From NCBI RefSeq assembly GCF_027943725.1, contig NZ_AP025696.1, forward strand, positions 434,001 through 498,000: a stretch of 64,000 bases of DNA. Direction: 5' to 3'. Below, piece after piece: positions 18,644-28,036 of the stretch; the stretch's first letter is position 1; every line of letters begins with the position of its first letter. The notes under the pieces are model-generated. The model did no database searches, was not told the origin of the DNA, and worked only from the letters and a program-made list of their open reading frames with translations. The DNA comes from Nitrosophilus kaiyonis. Its GTDB lineage: Bacteria; Campylobacterota; Campylobacteria; Campylobacterales; Nitratiruptoraceae. The translations under genes and the position numbers were made by a program.

Positions 18644-19300
18644 ATGATTTTTGCCAAGATTGATTATATAAACCTTTTACCATTTTATGTTTTTTTAAAA
18701 AGATATCTTAAAAACCCTTCTGATAGAGCTGCACTTTTTCATAAAAAAGGAGTTCCTTCCAAAATAAATCAAGATTTCAAAAACAATAGAGTTGATGCAG
18801 CATTCATTTCAAGCATATACTCATATAATCAAAAATGTACAAACTTAGGCATAGTTGCAAAAAAAGAGGTATTAAGCGTTATAGTTTGCAATGGAAAAGA
18901 GAAAGATGATATTGAATCAAATACATCAAATGTATTGGCAAAAATTTTAAATTTAAAGGGCGAGGTTTTAATAGGTGATAAAGCTTTAAAAAGAAGAAAA
19001 ATTGATAATTCATGTGTTGATTTAGCTAAAGAGTGGTATAAAAAATATAAACTCCCCTTTGTATTTGCAAGGCTTTGTTATAAAAAAAATCCAAAAATCA
19101 ATAAAAAAATTGAAAAAAAATTTTTAAACTCTCACTTAAAAATCCCTCAATATATTTTAAAAAAGTATGTAAAAAGAAGCTCCCTTTCTCAAAAAGAGAT
19201 ACTTCACTATTTATCTTTAATAGAGTATAAAATTGATAAAAAAGCAGAAAAATCATTAAAAAAATTTATTTATCTTTCAAGAAGAGTTAAAACAAACTAA
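18644..19300 (+). CDS. mqnA: Chorismate dehydratase of the futalosine pathway
   Basis: Converts chorismate to 3-enolpyruvylbenzoate, the entry to menaquinone synthesis by the futalosine route. 218 aa from ATG 18644. The fold is that of periplasmic-binding proteins. The N-terminal KIDYINLLPFYVFL and VDAAFISSI blocks are typical of the MqnA/MqnD (DUF178-like) group. It is divergent from the family in the C-terminal half, which is very Lys-rich. mqnD is found 25 kb away at 43509-44372. Confidence 0.85.
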   Translation: MIFAKIDYINLLPFYVFLKRYLKNPSDRAALFHKKGVPSKINQDFKNNRVDAAFISSIYSYNQKCTNLGIVAKKEVLSVIVCNGKEKDDIESNTSNVLAKILNLKGEVLIGDKALKRRKIDNSCVDLAKEWYKKYKLPFVFARLCYKKNPKINKKIEKKFLNSHLKIPQYILKKYVKRSSLSQKEILHYLSLIEYKIDKKAEKSLKKFIYLSRRVKTN

Positions 19301-19340
19301 GATAAAATATATCTGATTCAAATATATTCAAAGGCTATTT

Positions 19341-20267
19341 ATGAGGAAACTTTTTTTGCTATTTTTTTTTATAATTTCTATTTTATACTCAAAAGAGCCT
19401 ATATCTCCAATTCCTCAAAATATTAAATATAATAAAGATAAAGCAATACTGGGAAAATATCTCTTTTTTGATCCAATTCTTTCAAAAGATAAAACTATAA
19501 GCTGTGCAAGCTGTCATGATTTTAATCATGGAGGGGCTGACCCAAGACCAGTCTCTATTGGTGTGGGAGGTAAAAAAGGCAAAGTTAACGCTCCAACTGT
19601 GTACAATTCATACTTTAATTTTAGGCAATTTTGGAATGGAAGAGCAAAAGATTTAAAAGATCAGGCAAATGGCCCTGTCCATGCTCCAAATGAGATGGCC
19701 ATGAATCAAAAATTGATTGAAAAGAGATTGAATTCTAATCAATTTTATAAAAAGCTTTTTAAAAAAGTATATAAGACTGATAAAATTAAATATGAAATGG
19801 TTTTAGATGCAATTGCTGAATTTGAAAAAGCTTTGATTACTCCAAATTCAAAATTTGATAGATTTTTAAGGGGAGAGATAAAACTATCTCCTTTAGAAAA
19901 AAGGGGGTACCTGCTTTTTAAACAACTTGGATGCATAACATGCCATAATGGTATAAATATAGGTGGTAATTCTTTTCAAAAAATTGGGGCTATAAATCCA
20001 TATCCTAAAAAACCAGTTGGTGATAGATATGAAATAACAAAAAAAGAGTTTGATAGATATAGATACAAAGTACCTAGTTTAAGAAACATTGTTTTAACTG
20101 CACCATACTTTCATGATGGAAGTGCAAAAACATTAGAAGAGGCGGTAGACAAAATGGCATATCACAATCTAGGATTTAAACTAAGCAAAGAAGAGAAAGA
20201 AGCAATAGTTGCTTTTTTAAATACCTTAACTGGAGAAAAACCAAAAATACTGAAAGAAAATAGATGA
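19341..20267 (+). CDS. Diheme cytochrome c peroxidase
   Basis: Periplasmic enzyme reducing hydrogen peroxide with electrons from cytochrome c. 308 aa with a signal peptide (MRKLFLLFFFIISILYS) and two heme c sites, CASCH (55-59) and CITCH (198-202). Other family blocks: LGKYLFFDPILS, APTVYNSYFNFRQFWNGRA, VPSLRNIVLTAPYFHDG. Its stop overlaps the start of the GGDEF/EAL gene by 4 nt (ATGA), an unusual coupling. Confidence 0.93.
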   Translation: MRKLFLLFFFIISILYSKEPISPIPQNIKYNKDKAILGKYLFFDPILSKDKTISCASCHDFNHGGADPRPVSIGVGGKKGKVNAPTVYNSYFNFRQFWNGRAKDLKDQANGPVHAPNEMAMNQKLIEKRLNSNQFYKKLFKKVYKTDKIKYEMVLDAIAEFEKALITPNSKFDRFLRGEIKLSPLEKRGYLLFKQLGCITCHNGINIGGNSFQKIGAINPYPKKPVGDRYEITKKEFDRYRYKVPSLRNIVLTAPYFHDGSAKTLEEAVDKMAYHNLGFKLSKEEKEAIVAFLNTLTGEKPKILKENR

Positions 20268-22375
20268 AAATTAAACCTAATAAAAAAATAGTTACTGCTT
20301 CATTTCTTGGAGTAATAGCTATTTTTCTTTTAGTATTTTTTGAAAATTTTACAAGAGATTATTTTATTAAAAATAATGAAGTTATGTTTAATCTTAATAA
20401 TCTAAAAATGCAAGAAACCACTTTAGATTATGAGGTATTAGAGAGTTCATTTTTTTTATATAAAAATTTTGACAAAATTACAAATACTCAAAAAAAAATC
20501 GAAAATATCTTAAATAAACTACTTAATAATATAGAACTAAAAAATAATCACCCAGAAGTTTATGAAAAATTGCTTGATTATAAAAAAAGCATACAGCATA
20601 AAATAGAGTTAATAAATGATTTTGAAAGTATCAATTCAACAATAAAAAACTCAACTATGTATCTTTCAACTCTTATTAGTAAAATTCCAATAATTATAGA
20701 TAACAAAAAATCTCAAAAATTTGAAAATTATGAAAAACTTGTAATCAATACAATATCGTCCATATTTTTAGCAAAAAATAGTTTTGATGAAGATTTTTTA
20801 AATGAGATTAAAAACAATTTTGAAAAACTAAAAAAATATAAATTTAAAGATGAAGAGATAAAAAATTTCCACTCTGTTTTTCTTTCACATTTAAATCTTT
20901 TCATTAAAAATTTCCCCTACTACACAAATTTTTTGCAAAATATATTAAATAGTGATTCAAAAATAAAACTTCAAGAAACAATAAAATCATTTCTATATTC
21001 AGCCAATAAAAAGTTAAAATTTTTAACAAATTTATATATTGCTCTCATTATCTTTTATATCGGCTCAATTATAGCTATTATATATTTGATTATGATTCTT
21101 GATAAAGAAAATATTATTTTAAAAAGAATGCAAAGAAAATTAGAGAGAATGGCAACAATTGATCCACTTACTGGATTATTAAATAGAAGAGTTTTAGATA
21201 TTGATAAGAAAAAAATAAAAAATCCACTATTTTTAATAGTAAATATTGATGGATTTAAGCACTATAATGACTTTTATGGAATTAAAGCTGGAGATTTTAT
21301 TTTAAAAGAGGTGGCAAAATCTCTAAAAAAGATTGTACCAAAAGATTTAAATCCAAAATTTTATAGAATAGGAGGAGATGATTTTGGAATTTTAATGGAA
21401 AAAGATCATTTAGATATAAAAGATCTTGCACTAAAAATTATTAACTATTTTAAAAATCATAAAATTATGTATGAAAATATCGATATTCATCTGTCTGTTA
21501 GCATTGGTATAACTTACGAAAGACCAATTATAGAAACAGCAGATATGGCACTAAAATATATAAAAAAAGATATTAGAAGATCATTTTTTATATATAACAA
21601 ACATATTGGCTTTTATCAAAAAATTGAAGAAAATATAAAAAAAACAAAAATATTAAAAAATGCTTTGGAAAACAATGAAATTTATACATATTTTCAGCCT
21701 ATTTTTGATCCATATAAAAATGAAATCATCAAATATGAAGTTCTTGCGAGAATAAAAAACGGAGATAAAATTGAGTCAATTTTTCCTTATTTAGATATTG
21801 CTAAAGAGACAAAGCTTTATGAAAATCTTACAAAAGTTATATTTGAAAAAAGTTTTGATTTTTTTAAAAATAAAGATTTGCCTTTTTCTTTGAATATATC
21901 GATGGAAGATATATCAAATCCATCACTGCTCAAATTTTTAGGAAATCTATTTAGCAAATATCCAGATATCGCAAAAAAAGTAACTTTTGAAATTTTGGAA
22001 AGTGCTGCTATTACTGATTATGATGCAGTTAGAGATTTTGTATCTATTGTAAAAAGCATGGGATCACAAATAGCAATAGATGATTTTGGAAGCGGTTTTT
22101 CAAATTTTGAGCATATTTTAAATTTAAATATAGACTATATCAAAATTGATGGGTCATTAATTAAAGATATTTCCAAAAATCCTCATGCAGAGCTTATTGT
22201 AAAAACAATAAAAAATTTTGCTGATGAAGCAAATATTAAAACAATAGCTGAGTTTGTTCATTCAAAAGAGGTTTTAGAGAAAGTAAAAGAGCTTGGTATA
22301 GATTATGCACAAGGATTTTACTTGGCTAAGCCTTGCCCAGAAATTAAGGATGAATTATGCAAGAAAAACTTTTAA
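20264..22375 (+). CDS. Membrane-anchored GGDEF/EAL protein (c-di-GMP turnover)
   Basis: 703 aa. Membrane segments about 11-27 and 256-278 bracket a helical periplasmic sensor domain of about 230 residues. A GGDEF domain follows (from DPLTGLLNR at about 300, with IGGDDF at 369-374 in place of GGDEF and no RxxD inhibitory site), then an EAL domain with EVLAR (492-496), LNIS, ILES, DDFGSG (606-611), YIKIDG, AEF and QGFYLAKP. The EAL catalytic set is complete, so phosphodiesterase activity is likely. The altered GGDDF leaves cyclase activity uncertain. Coupled to a peroxidase upstream and overlapping the glutamate dehydrogenase gene by 19 nt downstream. Confidence 0.9.
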   Translation: MKIKPNKKIVTASFLGVIAIFLLVFFENFTRDYFIKNNEVMFNLNNLKMQETTLDYEVLESSFFLYKNFDKITNTQKKIENILNKLLNNIELKNNHPEVYEKLLDYKKSIQHKIELINDFESINSTIKNSTMYLSTLISKIPIIIDNKKSQKFENYEKLVINTISSIFLAKNSFDEDFLNEIKNNFEKLKKYKFKDEEIKNFHSVFLSHLNLFIKNFPYYTNFLQNILNSDSKIKLQETIKSFLYSANKKLKFLTNLYIALIIFYIGSIIAIIYLIMILDKENIILKRMQRKLERMATIDPLTGLLNRRVLDIDKKKIKNPLFLIVNIDGFKHYNDFYGIKAGDFILKEVAKSLKKIVPKDLNPKFYRIGGDDFGILMEKDHLDIKDLALKIINYFKNHKIMYENIDIHLSVSIGITYERPIIETADMALKYIKKDIRRSFFIYNKHIGFYQKIEENIKKTKILKNALENNEIYTYFQPIFDPYKNEIIKYEVLARIKNGDKIESIFPYLDIAKETKLYENLTKVIFEKSFDFFKNKDLPFSLNISMEDISNPSLLKFLGNLFSKYPDIAKKVTFEILESAAITDYDAVRDFVSIVKSMGSQIAIDDFGSGFSNFEHILNLNIDYIKIDGSLIKDISKNPHAELIVKTIKNFADEANIKTIAEFVHSKEVLEKVKELGIDYAQGFYLAKPCPEIKDELCKKNF

Positions 22376-25300
22376 GTACATGTAAAGAGATTCTCTCATC
22401 ACAAGATTTAAAAATTTCAGATAAAATATTAAATGAACTTAATGAAAAAAAATATTTAGCATCATTTTACGAAAAAGATAATGAATTTTTCTTAAAAATA
22501 TACTCTCAAAAACCTCTCATTCTTTCTGAAATTATTCCACTTTTACATGATATTGGATTTATAATAATTGATGAAGTCACTTACGATATTGATATTGACA
22601 ACAAAAAAATTTTTATTATTAGATTTCTTTTAGATATCAAAGATAAAGAAAACCTAATAAAAGCAAAAGAAAATATTACTGAAATAATTGAAAAAGCCTT
22701 AAAGAAAGAGACTATTTTTAGATGCAAACTATACTCTTTAACATTAAAAGAAAATCTAAACTTAAAAGAGATAGTATTAATTAGAGCACTTATTAGATAT
22801 GAAAATCAAATAGTTACTGAATTTAATGAAACAGCTATCACTAAAACGGTTTTAAAAAATCATTCTATTATAAAAGCACTTGTTGATCTATTTATTATTA
22901 AATTCGACCCAACAATTAAAAATAGAAAAAACAGAATAAAAAATAAAAAAGAAGAGATTGAAAATCTTTTAAAAGAGATAAGAAATATAAATGAAGATAA
23001 AATTATTAGAATATTATATAGAATTGTTGACCACTCTCTTAGAACAAACTTCTTTTTAAATAAAGAGACAATCAGTATAAAAATTGATACAAAATCTTTA
23101 GAAAATTATCTTCTTGGAATCCAGCCAGCAATAGAAATTTTTGTATACCATAATAAATTTAATGGTGTACATCTTAGAATGGGAAAAGTAAGTAGAGGTG
23201 GAATAAGATGGAGCGATAGATATGATGATTATAGAGAAGAGATAAAATCTCTTATGAGCACTCAAGAGGCAAAAAATGCAATCATCGTTCCATCTGGTGC
23301 AAAGGGTGGATTTGTTATTTATAAAGAAAAAAGCGAACTTAGTTTTGATGAATTTAAAAACTTCTATTCTTTATTCATAGACTCTTTATTAGACCTAATT
23401 GATAATAAAAAAGATAACAAAATTGTAAAGAATAGAAAAATTATATCTTATGATAAAGATGATTTCTATTTTGTTGTTGCTCCTGATAAAGGGACCTCAT
23501 CTATGAGTGATGTTGCAAATGAAATCGCTATAAAAAGAGATTTTTGGCTAAAAGATGCATTTGCAAGTGGAGGAAGTAAAGGATATAACCATAAAGAGCT
23601 TGGAGTTACTGCAAAGGGAGCATGGAAAAGTGTTTCAAGATTTTTCATAGAAAAAAATATAGATATCTATAAAGATAGCATTACTGTTGTTGGAATTGGC
23701 TCAATGAGAGGGGATGTATTTGGAAATGGTATGCTCATAAATTCAAACATAAAGCTATTAGGAGCCATAAGTCATAATGAAATTTTTATAGATCCAGATC
23801 CAAATCCAAAAATTTCTTTTCAAGAGAGACTTCGATTATTTAAAAAAGGTGCACACTGGAGAGAGTATGATAAAAGTAAAATAAGCGAAGGTGGAGGGGT
23901 ATTTTCAAGAGATGCAAAAAGTATAACCCTTACACCACAAATAAAAAAACTTTTAAATATAAATAAAAACGAATTAAATGGAGAAGAGTTAGCTAAAAAA
24001 CTTCTTTGTTTAAAAGTAGATCTTTTATACAACGGTGGAGTTGGAACATATGTAAAATCAAGCGATGAAATCAATCTATATCTAAGTGATAAAGAGAATG
24101 AAGGTGTAAGAGTAAACGCAAATGAGTTAAAATGTTTTGCTGTATGTGAAGGTGGAAATTTAGGATTTACTCAAAAAGCAAGAATAGAGTATGCAAGAAA
24201 TGGTGGAAAAATAAATCTTGATAGCATTGACAATTCAGCAGGTGTTGACACATCTGACCATGAAGTAAATCTCAAAATAGTTCTAAATAGCTTAAAAGAT
24301 AAAAATATAATAGATGAAAATGAAAGAATAAATACACTAAAATCATTAACAGATAAAGTTTTAAACTCTGTTTACTGGACAAATTACCTTCAACCTCTTG
24401 CTATTACTCTTGATGAGAAAAGGTCAAAAGAGGATTTAGAGAAATTTATAAAAACTGTTGAGGTTTTAGAAAAAAATATAAAAATATTTAAAAGAAGAGA
24501 CTTTTCTATACCAAAACCAACAGATTTTGAAACTATTCTAACAAAAGATGGAGCAATTGTTAGGCCAATACTTGGAATACTTCTTTCTTATTCTAAAATT
24601 TTTATAAAACAGATTTTATTAAAAAGTGATTTTTTAGATTCGGCTTTTGCTAGGCATTATCTATTTAAATATTTTCCAAAATCTTTTGTATCTGTATATG
24701 AAGATGAAATAGAAAACCATCCACTAAAAAGAGAGATAACTGCAACAGTTATAGCAAATAAAATAATAAATTTTGCTGGTAGCAGTTTTATCGTAGATTT
24801 TGAAAACCTAAAAGAAGAAAAATTTGTTAAAAAAATTGAATCATATCTTGTTATAAATCAGTTACTAAATGCAAATGATATTAGATTTGAATTATATAGA
24901 AGTGATTTAAAAATAGACTCAAATATTCAATATAAACTTCTTTTAGAATTAGAAAATTCTATAAATTTTAGTGTAAATTGGATGATAAAACATCAAAAAA
25001 ATATTGATCCTATTTTTATTTTAGGATACAAACATGAATTAAATGAAATTTTAGAAAGAGGCAAAAAAAGAATAAAAATAAAAGAGTATATAAAAGACAA
25101 TAAATCAATAAATCTTTTTTATTCATATTTAGAATATTTAAAATTCTTAGCTGCAGCAATCGAGATTAAAGAGAAAACTCCACACAGTTTTAAAGATGTT
25201 GCAAAACTTTTCTTTTTAATTATAGATTTTTTCAAAATCAATGAGATTCTTAATATTATTAATGAGTATAAACCTCTTTTGGAATATGAAAAAAAGGTAA

Positions 25301-25533
25301 AATTCCAGCTTGAACAGCTCTTGCAATTTTTTGTAGTAAAACTTGCAAAAAGAGTTTTAGTATATACAAGAGCTGATGAAAATATTGAAAATAGTTTTAA
25401 AAAATATCTATCTTCAGAGATAGAAAATTATGAAAATATTTTAAAAGAGATAAAAAACTTTTGCACTAAAAAACACCAAAATCTATATGTAATTACATAT
25501 ATTGTAAATTCTTTGTCTCTGCTTCTTATTTAA
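22357..25533 (+). CDS. Large NAD-dependent glutamate dehydrogenase
   Basis: 1058 aa, homologous to the catalytic and C-terminal parts of the 180-kDa bacterial GDH family. Core blocks: KVSRGGIRWSDRYDDYREEIKSLMSTQEAKNAIIVPSGAKGGFV, VVAPDKGTSSMSD, WLKDAFASGGSKGYNHKELGVTAKGAW, GIGSMRGDVFGNGML, and CEGGNLGFTQKARIEYA. It oxidatively deaminates glutamate to 2-oxoglutarate with NAD. It is roughly 500 residues shorter than the classic 180-kDa enzymes, lacking most of the N-terminal regulatory part. The start codon lies 19 nt inside the preceding gene, indicating an operon. Confidence 0.92.
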   Translation: MQEKLLSTCKEILSSQDLKISDKILNELNEKKYLASFYEKDNEFFLKIYSQKPLILSEIIPLLHDIGFIIIDEVTYDIDIDNKKIFIIRFLLDIKDKENLIKAKENITEIIEKALKKETIFRCKLYSLTLKENLNLKEIVLIRALIRYENQIVTEFNETAITKTVLKNHSIIKALVDLFIIKFDPTIKNRKNRIKNKKEEIENLLKEIRNINEDKIIRILYRIVDHSLRTNFFLNKETISIKIDTKSLENYLLGIQPAIEIFVYHNKFNGVHLRMGKVSRGGIRWSDRYDDYREEIKSLMSTQEAKNAIIVPSGAKGGFVIYKEKSELSFDEFKNFYSLFIDSLLDLIDNKKDNKIVKNRKIISYDKDDFYFVVAPDKGTSSMSDVANEIAIKRDFWLKDAFASGGSKGYNHKELGVTAKGAWKSVSRFFIEKNIDIYKDSITVVGIGSMRGDVFGNGMLINSNIKLLGAISHNEIFIDPDPNPKISFQERLRLFKKGAHWREYDKSKISEGGGVFSRDAKSITLTPQIKKLLNINKNELNGEELAKKLLCLKVDLLYNGGVGTYVKSSDEINLYLSDKENEGVRVNANELKCFAVCEGGNLGFTQKARIEYARNGGKINLDSIDNSAGVDTSDHEVNLKIVLNSLKDKNIIDENERINTLKSLTDKVLNSVYWTNYLQPLAITLDEKRSKEDLEKFIKTVEVLEKNIKIFKRRDFSIPKPTDFETILTKDGAIVRPILGILLSYSKIFIKQILLKSDFLDSAFARHYLFKYFPKSFVSVYEDEIENHPLKREITATVIANKIINFAGSSFIVDFENLKEEKFVKKIESYLVINQLLNANDIRFELYRSDLKIDSNIQYKLLLELENSINFSVNWMIKHQKNIDPIFILGYKHELNEILERGKKRIKIKEYIKDNKSINLFYSYLEYLKFLAAAIEIKEKTPHSFKDVAKLFFLIIDFFKINEILNIINEYKPLLEYEKKVKFQLEQLLQFFVVKLAKRVLVYTRADENIENSFKKYLSSEIENYENILKEIKNFCTKKHQNLYVITYIVNSLSLLLI

Positions 25534-25540
25534 AGGAACT

Positions 25541-26920
25541 TTAAAAGTTTTCTAATAATTTTTCTACTCTATTAATTGTCTCATCTTTTCCTATTATTGC
25601 CATTATATCTGAAAGGTCTGGACCAGATAATTTTCCCACCAAAGCAACTCTTAAAGGCTGACCTATTTTTCCAAATCCTATATTTTTCTCTTTTACAACT
25701 TCTTCTATTATTTTATGAAAATCTACAGGTAAATGAGCATCAATTGATTTTAGCTTATCTAAAAAGAGATTTAGAATCTCTTTATATTCACCTTTTAAAG
25801 CTTTCTTTACCGCTTTTTCATCATACTCTTTTGGAGATTCTAAAATCTCTTTTGCCATATCGGCTAACTCTTTTATTGTTTTTGCTCGCTCTTTTAATGC
25901 ATCAAGAAGTATCTCTTTTTTATCATGGCTTTCCAAAAATAGATCATAATCTTCTAATAATTTTATAAGTCTATCATTTGAACTATTTTTTATATAGTGA
26001 GAATTTAGCCAATCAAGTTTGCTTAGATTATATGCTGAAGCAGATTTATTTATATCTTTAGGATCAAAAAGCTCTAACATCTCCTCAAGAGTAAATATCT
26101 CTTGATCTTTATAACTCCATCCAAGCCTAACAAGAAAATTTAAAAGTGCCTCTGGAAGGTACCCCATTTTTTTATATTCCATCACATCCATTGCACCATC
26201 ACGCTTACTAAGTTTTTTTCCTTGCTCATTTAAAATCATTGGAACATGATAAAATTTAGGCAATTTTAAACCCAAAGCCTCATAAACAATGATCTGTTTT
26301 GGTGTATTATAAAGATGATCATCTCCTCTAATAATATCTGTTACTCCCATTAAAGCATCATCAATTGCAACAACAAAATTGTATGTAGGTGTTCCATCAC
26401 TTCTTGCAATAATAAAATCATCTAACTCTTCTGCTCTAATAGTTATAGTTCCTTTTATACCATCTTCAAATATGATATCTCCCTCAAGAGGAGCCTTTAT
26501 CCTAACAACTGGCTTAACACCTTCAGGAGGTGTTCCTGTAAAGTCTCTATATCTTCTATCATATCTTGGTCTCTCACCCCTTTCTTGCTGCTCTTGTCTT
26601 AATTTGTCAAGTTCCTCTTTAGTCATATAGCAATAATATGCTTTTCCTTCATCTAAAAGCTTATTTATATATTTTTTATAAATATTAAATCTTTTTGATT
26701 GATATGCCACCTCTCCATCATAATCTAATCCAACCCAATCAAAAGCTTTTAAAATTGCTTCTGTTGCCTCTTGTGAATTTCTAGAAAGGTCTGTATCTTC
26801 AATTCTTAATATAAATTTTCCACCATTTTTTCTTGCCCAAAGCCAGTTAAAAAGTGCTGTTCTTAGTCCTCCTATATGTAAAAACCCTGTTGGACTTGGT
26901 GCGAATCTTGTTACAACCAT
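25541..26920 (-). CDS. gltX: Glutamyl-tRNA synthetase (gltX2-position paralogue)
   Basis: Charges tRNA with glutamate. 459 aa class I synthetase. The HIGH signature is in FAPSPTGFLHIGG and KMSKS is KLSKRDG. Zinc-type cysteines are not evident. Campylobacterota usually carry two GltX proteins, one of which charges tRNA-Gln for later amidation. The neighbours (SurA-like, accC, accB, dcd) match the surroundings of C. jejuni gltX2 as I recall them, so this may be the second paralogue, but which tRNA it prefers cannot be read from sequence by eye. It converges on the GDH gene with only 7 bp between. Confidence 0.95.
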   Translation of the reverse strand: MVVTRFAPSPTGFLHIGGLRTALFNWLWARKNGGKFILRIEDTDLSRNSQEATEAILKAFDWVGLDYDGEVAYQSKRFNIYKKYINKLLDEGKAYYCYMTKEELDKLRQEQQERGERPRYDRRYRDFTGTPPEGVKPVVRIKAPLEGDIIFEDGIKGTITIRAEELDDFIIARSDGTPTYNFVVAIDDALMGVTDIIRGDDHLYNTPKQIIVYEALGLKLPKFYHVPMILNEQGKKLSKRDGAMDVMEYKKMGYLPEALLNFLVRLGWSYKDQEIFTLEEMLELFDPKDINKSASAYNLSKLDWLNSHYIKNSSNDRLIKLLEDYDLFLESHDKKEILLDALKERAKTIKELADMAKEILESPKEYDEKAVKKALKGEYKEILNLFLDKLKSIDAHLPVDFHKIIEEVVKEKNIGFGKIGQPLRVALVGKLSGPDLSDIMAIIGKDETINRVEKLLENF

Positions 26921-27017
26921 TTTAACCCTTTAAATTTTTTTTTAATTTTAATCTATTCTTAGTTAAAAGCTGGTAAAATCTTGATTTAGTAATTAGAGAT
27001 TTAAAAAAGGCATATTT

Positions 27018-27848
27018 ATGAAAAAAATATTATTTATTTTAATATTTACTATACCAACTATTTTTGCTGGCTTAATTGATGGTATAGCAATTATCGTAAA
27101 CAATGAACCAATAACTATGATAGAGATATTAAAAACTGCAAAGACTTTAAACATTAGCAAAAAAAAGGCAGCTGAGCTTTTAATTGATGAAAGACTTCAA
27201 GAGGCACAGATAAAAAAACTGGGAATTACTGTTGATGATTTTGAACTAGAAAATGAGATAGAAAAATTTGCACAAAAAAAAGGTCTTTCGTTATATGAAT
27301 TTAAAGAGATACTAAAACAAAAAGGGATAAAGTGGGAAGAGTATAAAGATAGTTTTAAAAAACAGCTTCTAAAAAAGAAATTTTTTAAAAAAATTGCAGC
27401 AACAAAACTTACTCGTCCAGATGAAGAAGAGATAAAAGAGTATTATAAAAAACATTTAGAAGAGTTTTCTTTGCCAAAATATGTTGAAATAGTAAAATAT
27501 ATATCAAAAGATAAAGCATCTTTACAAAAAATTATGCAAAATCCTTTGATTTCCATTCCTGGTATACAAATAGGAGAAGAAAAAGTAGAATTTTCGCAAA
27601 TAAATCCAAAAATTGCTTTTCTTTTAAAAGATACTAAAGAGGGAAGTTTTACTCCTATTATTCCATTTGGAAAACAGTTTCTAACTATATTTGTAAAAAA
27701 GAAAATAGATATTACCCCAATTCCATATGAGCAAGCTAAAAATATGGTTTTATCAAAAATGATTGAAGAAAAAAGAGAAAAAGCTATAAAAGAGTATTTA
27801 GCAAAATTAAAAGTAAGTGCAAAGATAAAGGTATTGAGACTACCATGA
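27018..27848 (+). CDS. SurA-like periplasmic chaperone
   Basis: 276 aa with a signal peptide (MKKILFILIFTIPTIFA). The N-terminal SurA-type helical domain (IDGIAIIVNNEPITMIEI, KKAAELLIDERLQEAQIKKLGI) is followed by a shortened parvulin-like domain (about 155-240) that lacks clear catalytic histidines. Corresponds by position and layout to C. jejuni Cj1289, a SurA-like outer-membrane protein chaperone. Divergent from gltX; a -10-like TAAAAT lies near 26972. Confidence 0.85.
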   Translation: MKKILFILIFTIPTIFAGLIDGIAIIVNNEPITMIEILKTAKTLNISKKKAAELLIDERLQEAQIKKLGITVDDFELENEIEKFAQKKGLSLYEFKEILKQKGIKWEEYKDSFKKQLLKKKFFKKIAATKLTRPDEEEIKEYYKKHLEEFSLPKYVEIVKYISKDKASLQKIMQNPLISIPGIQIGEEKVEFSQINPKIAFLLKDTKEGSFTPIIPFGKQFLTIFVKKKIDITPIPYEQAKNMVLSKMIEEKREKAIKEYLAKLKVSAKIKVLRLP

Positions 27849-28022
27849 AATAAGTTGAGTAAGTTGAGTATGGTGAGTGAGAGCTAAGAGTTAAGAGCTA
27901 AGAATTTAGTCATAATTATACTTTTAAACTTAATTCTTAACACTTAGCTCTTAACGCTAAATACCGATTACTGCATTCCAACTCACCTTACTCAACTTAC
28001 TTACTCACTCTACTCAACTAAA
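27848..28022. repeat. Large opposed array of GTTGAGTA and GAGCTAA words
   Basis: Left half: repeated AGTTGAGTA-type words, then heptads GAGCTAA, GAGTTAA. Right half: complements (TTAGCTC, TTAACGC, then CTCAACT, CTCACCT). The two word types appear in mirror order, so the 170-bp gap between the SurA-like gene and dapD is one long two-section hairpin. Confidence 0.8.
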
Positions 28023-28036
28023 TACAAAGGAGAAAA

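Noticed and set aside
25576-25968. 130-codon open frame opposite gltX, and similar long antisense frames (53457-53930, 63017-63445)
   Set aside because: They mirror the codons of well-identified genes on the other strand, have low-complexity Leu/Ser/Phe-rich translations and lack ribosome sites.
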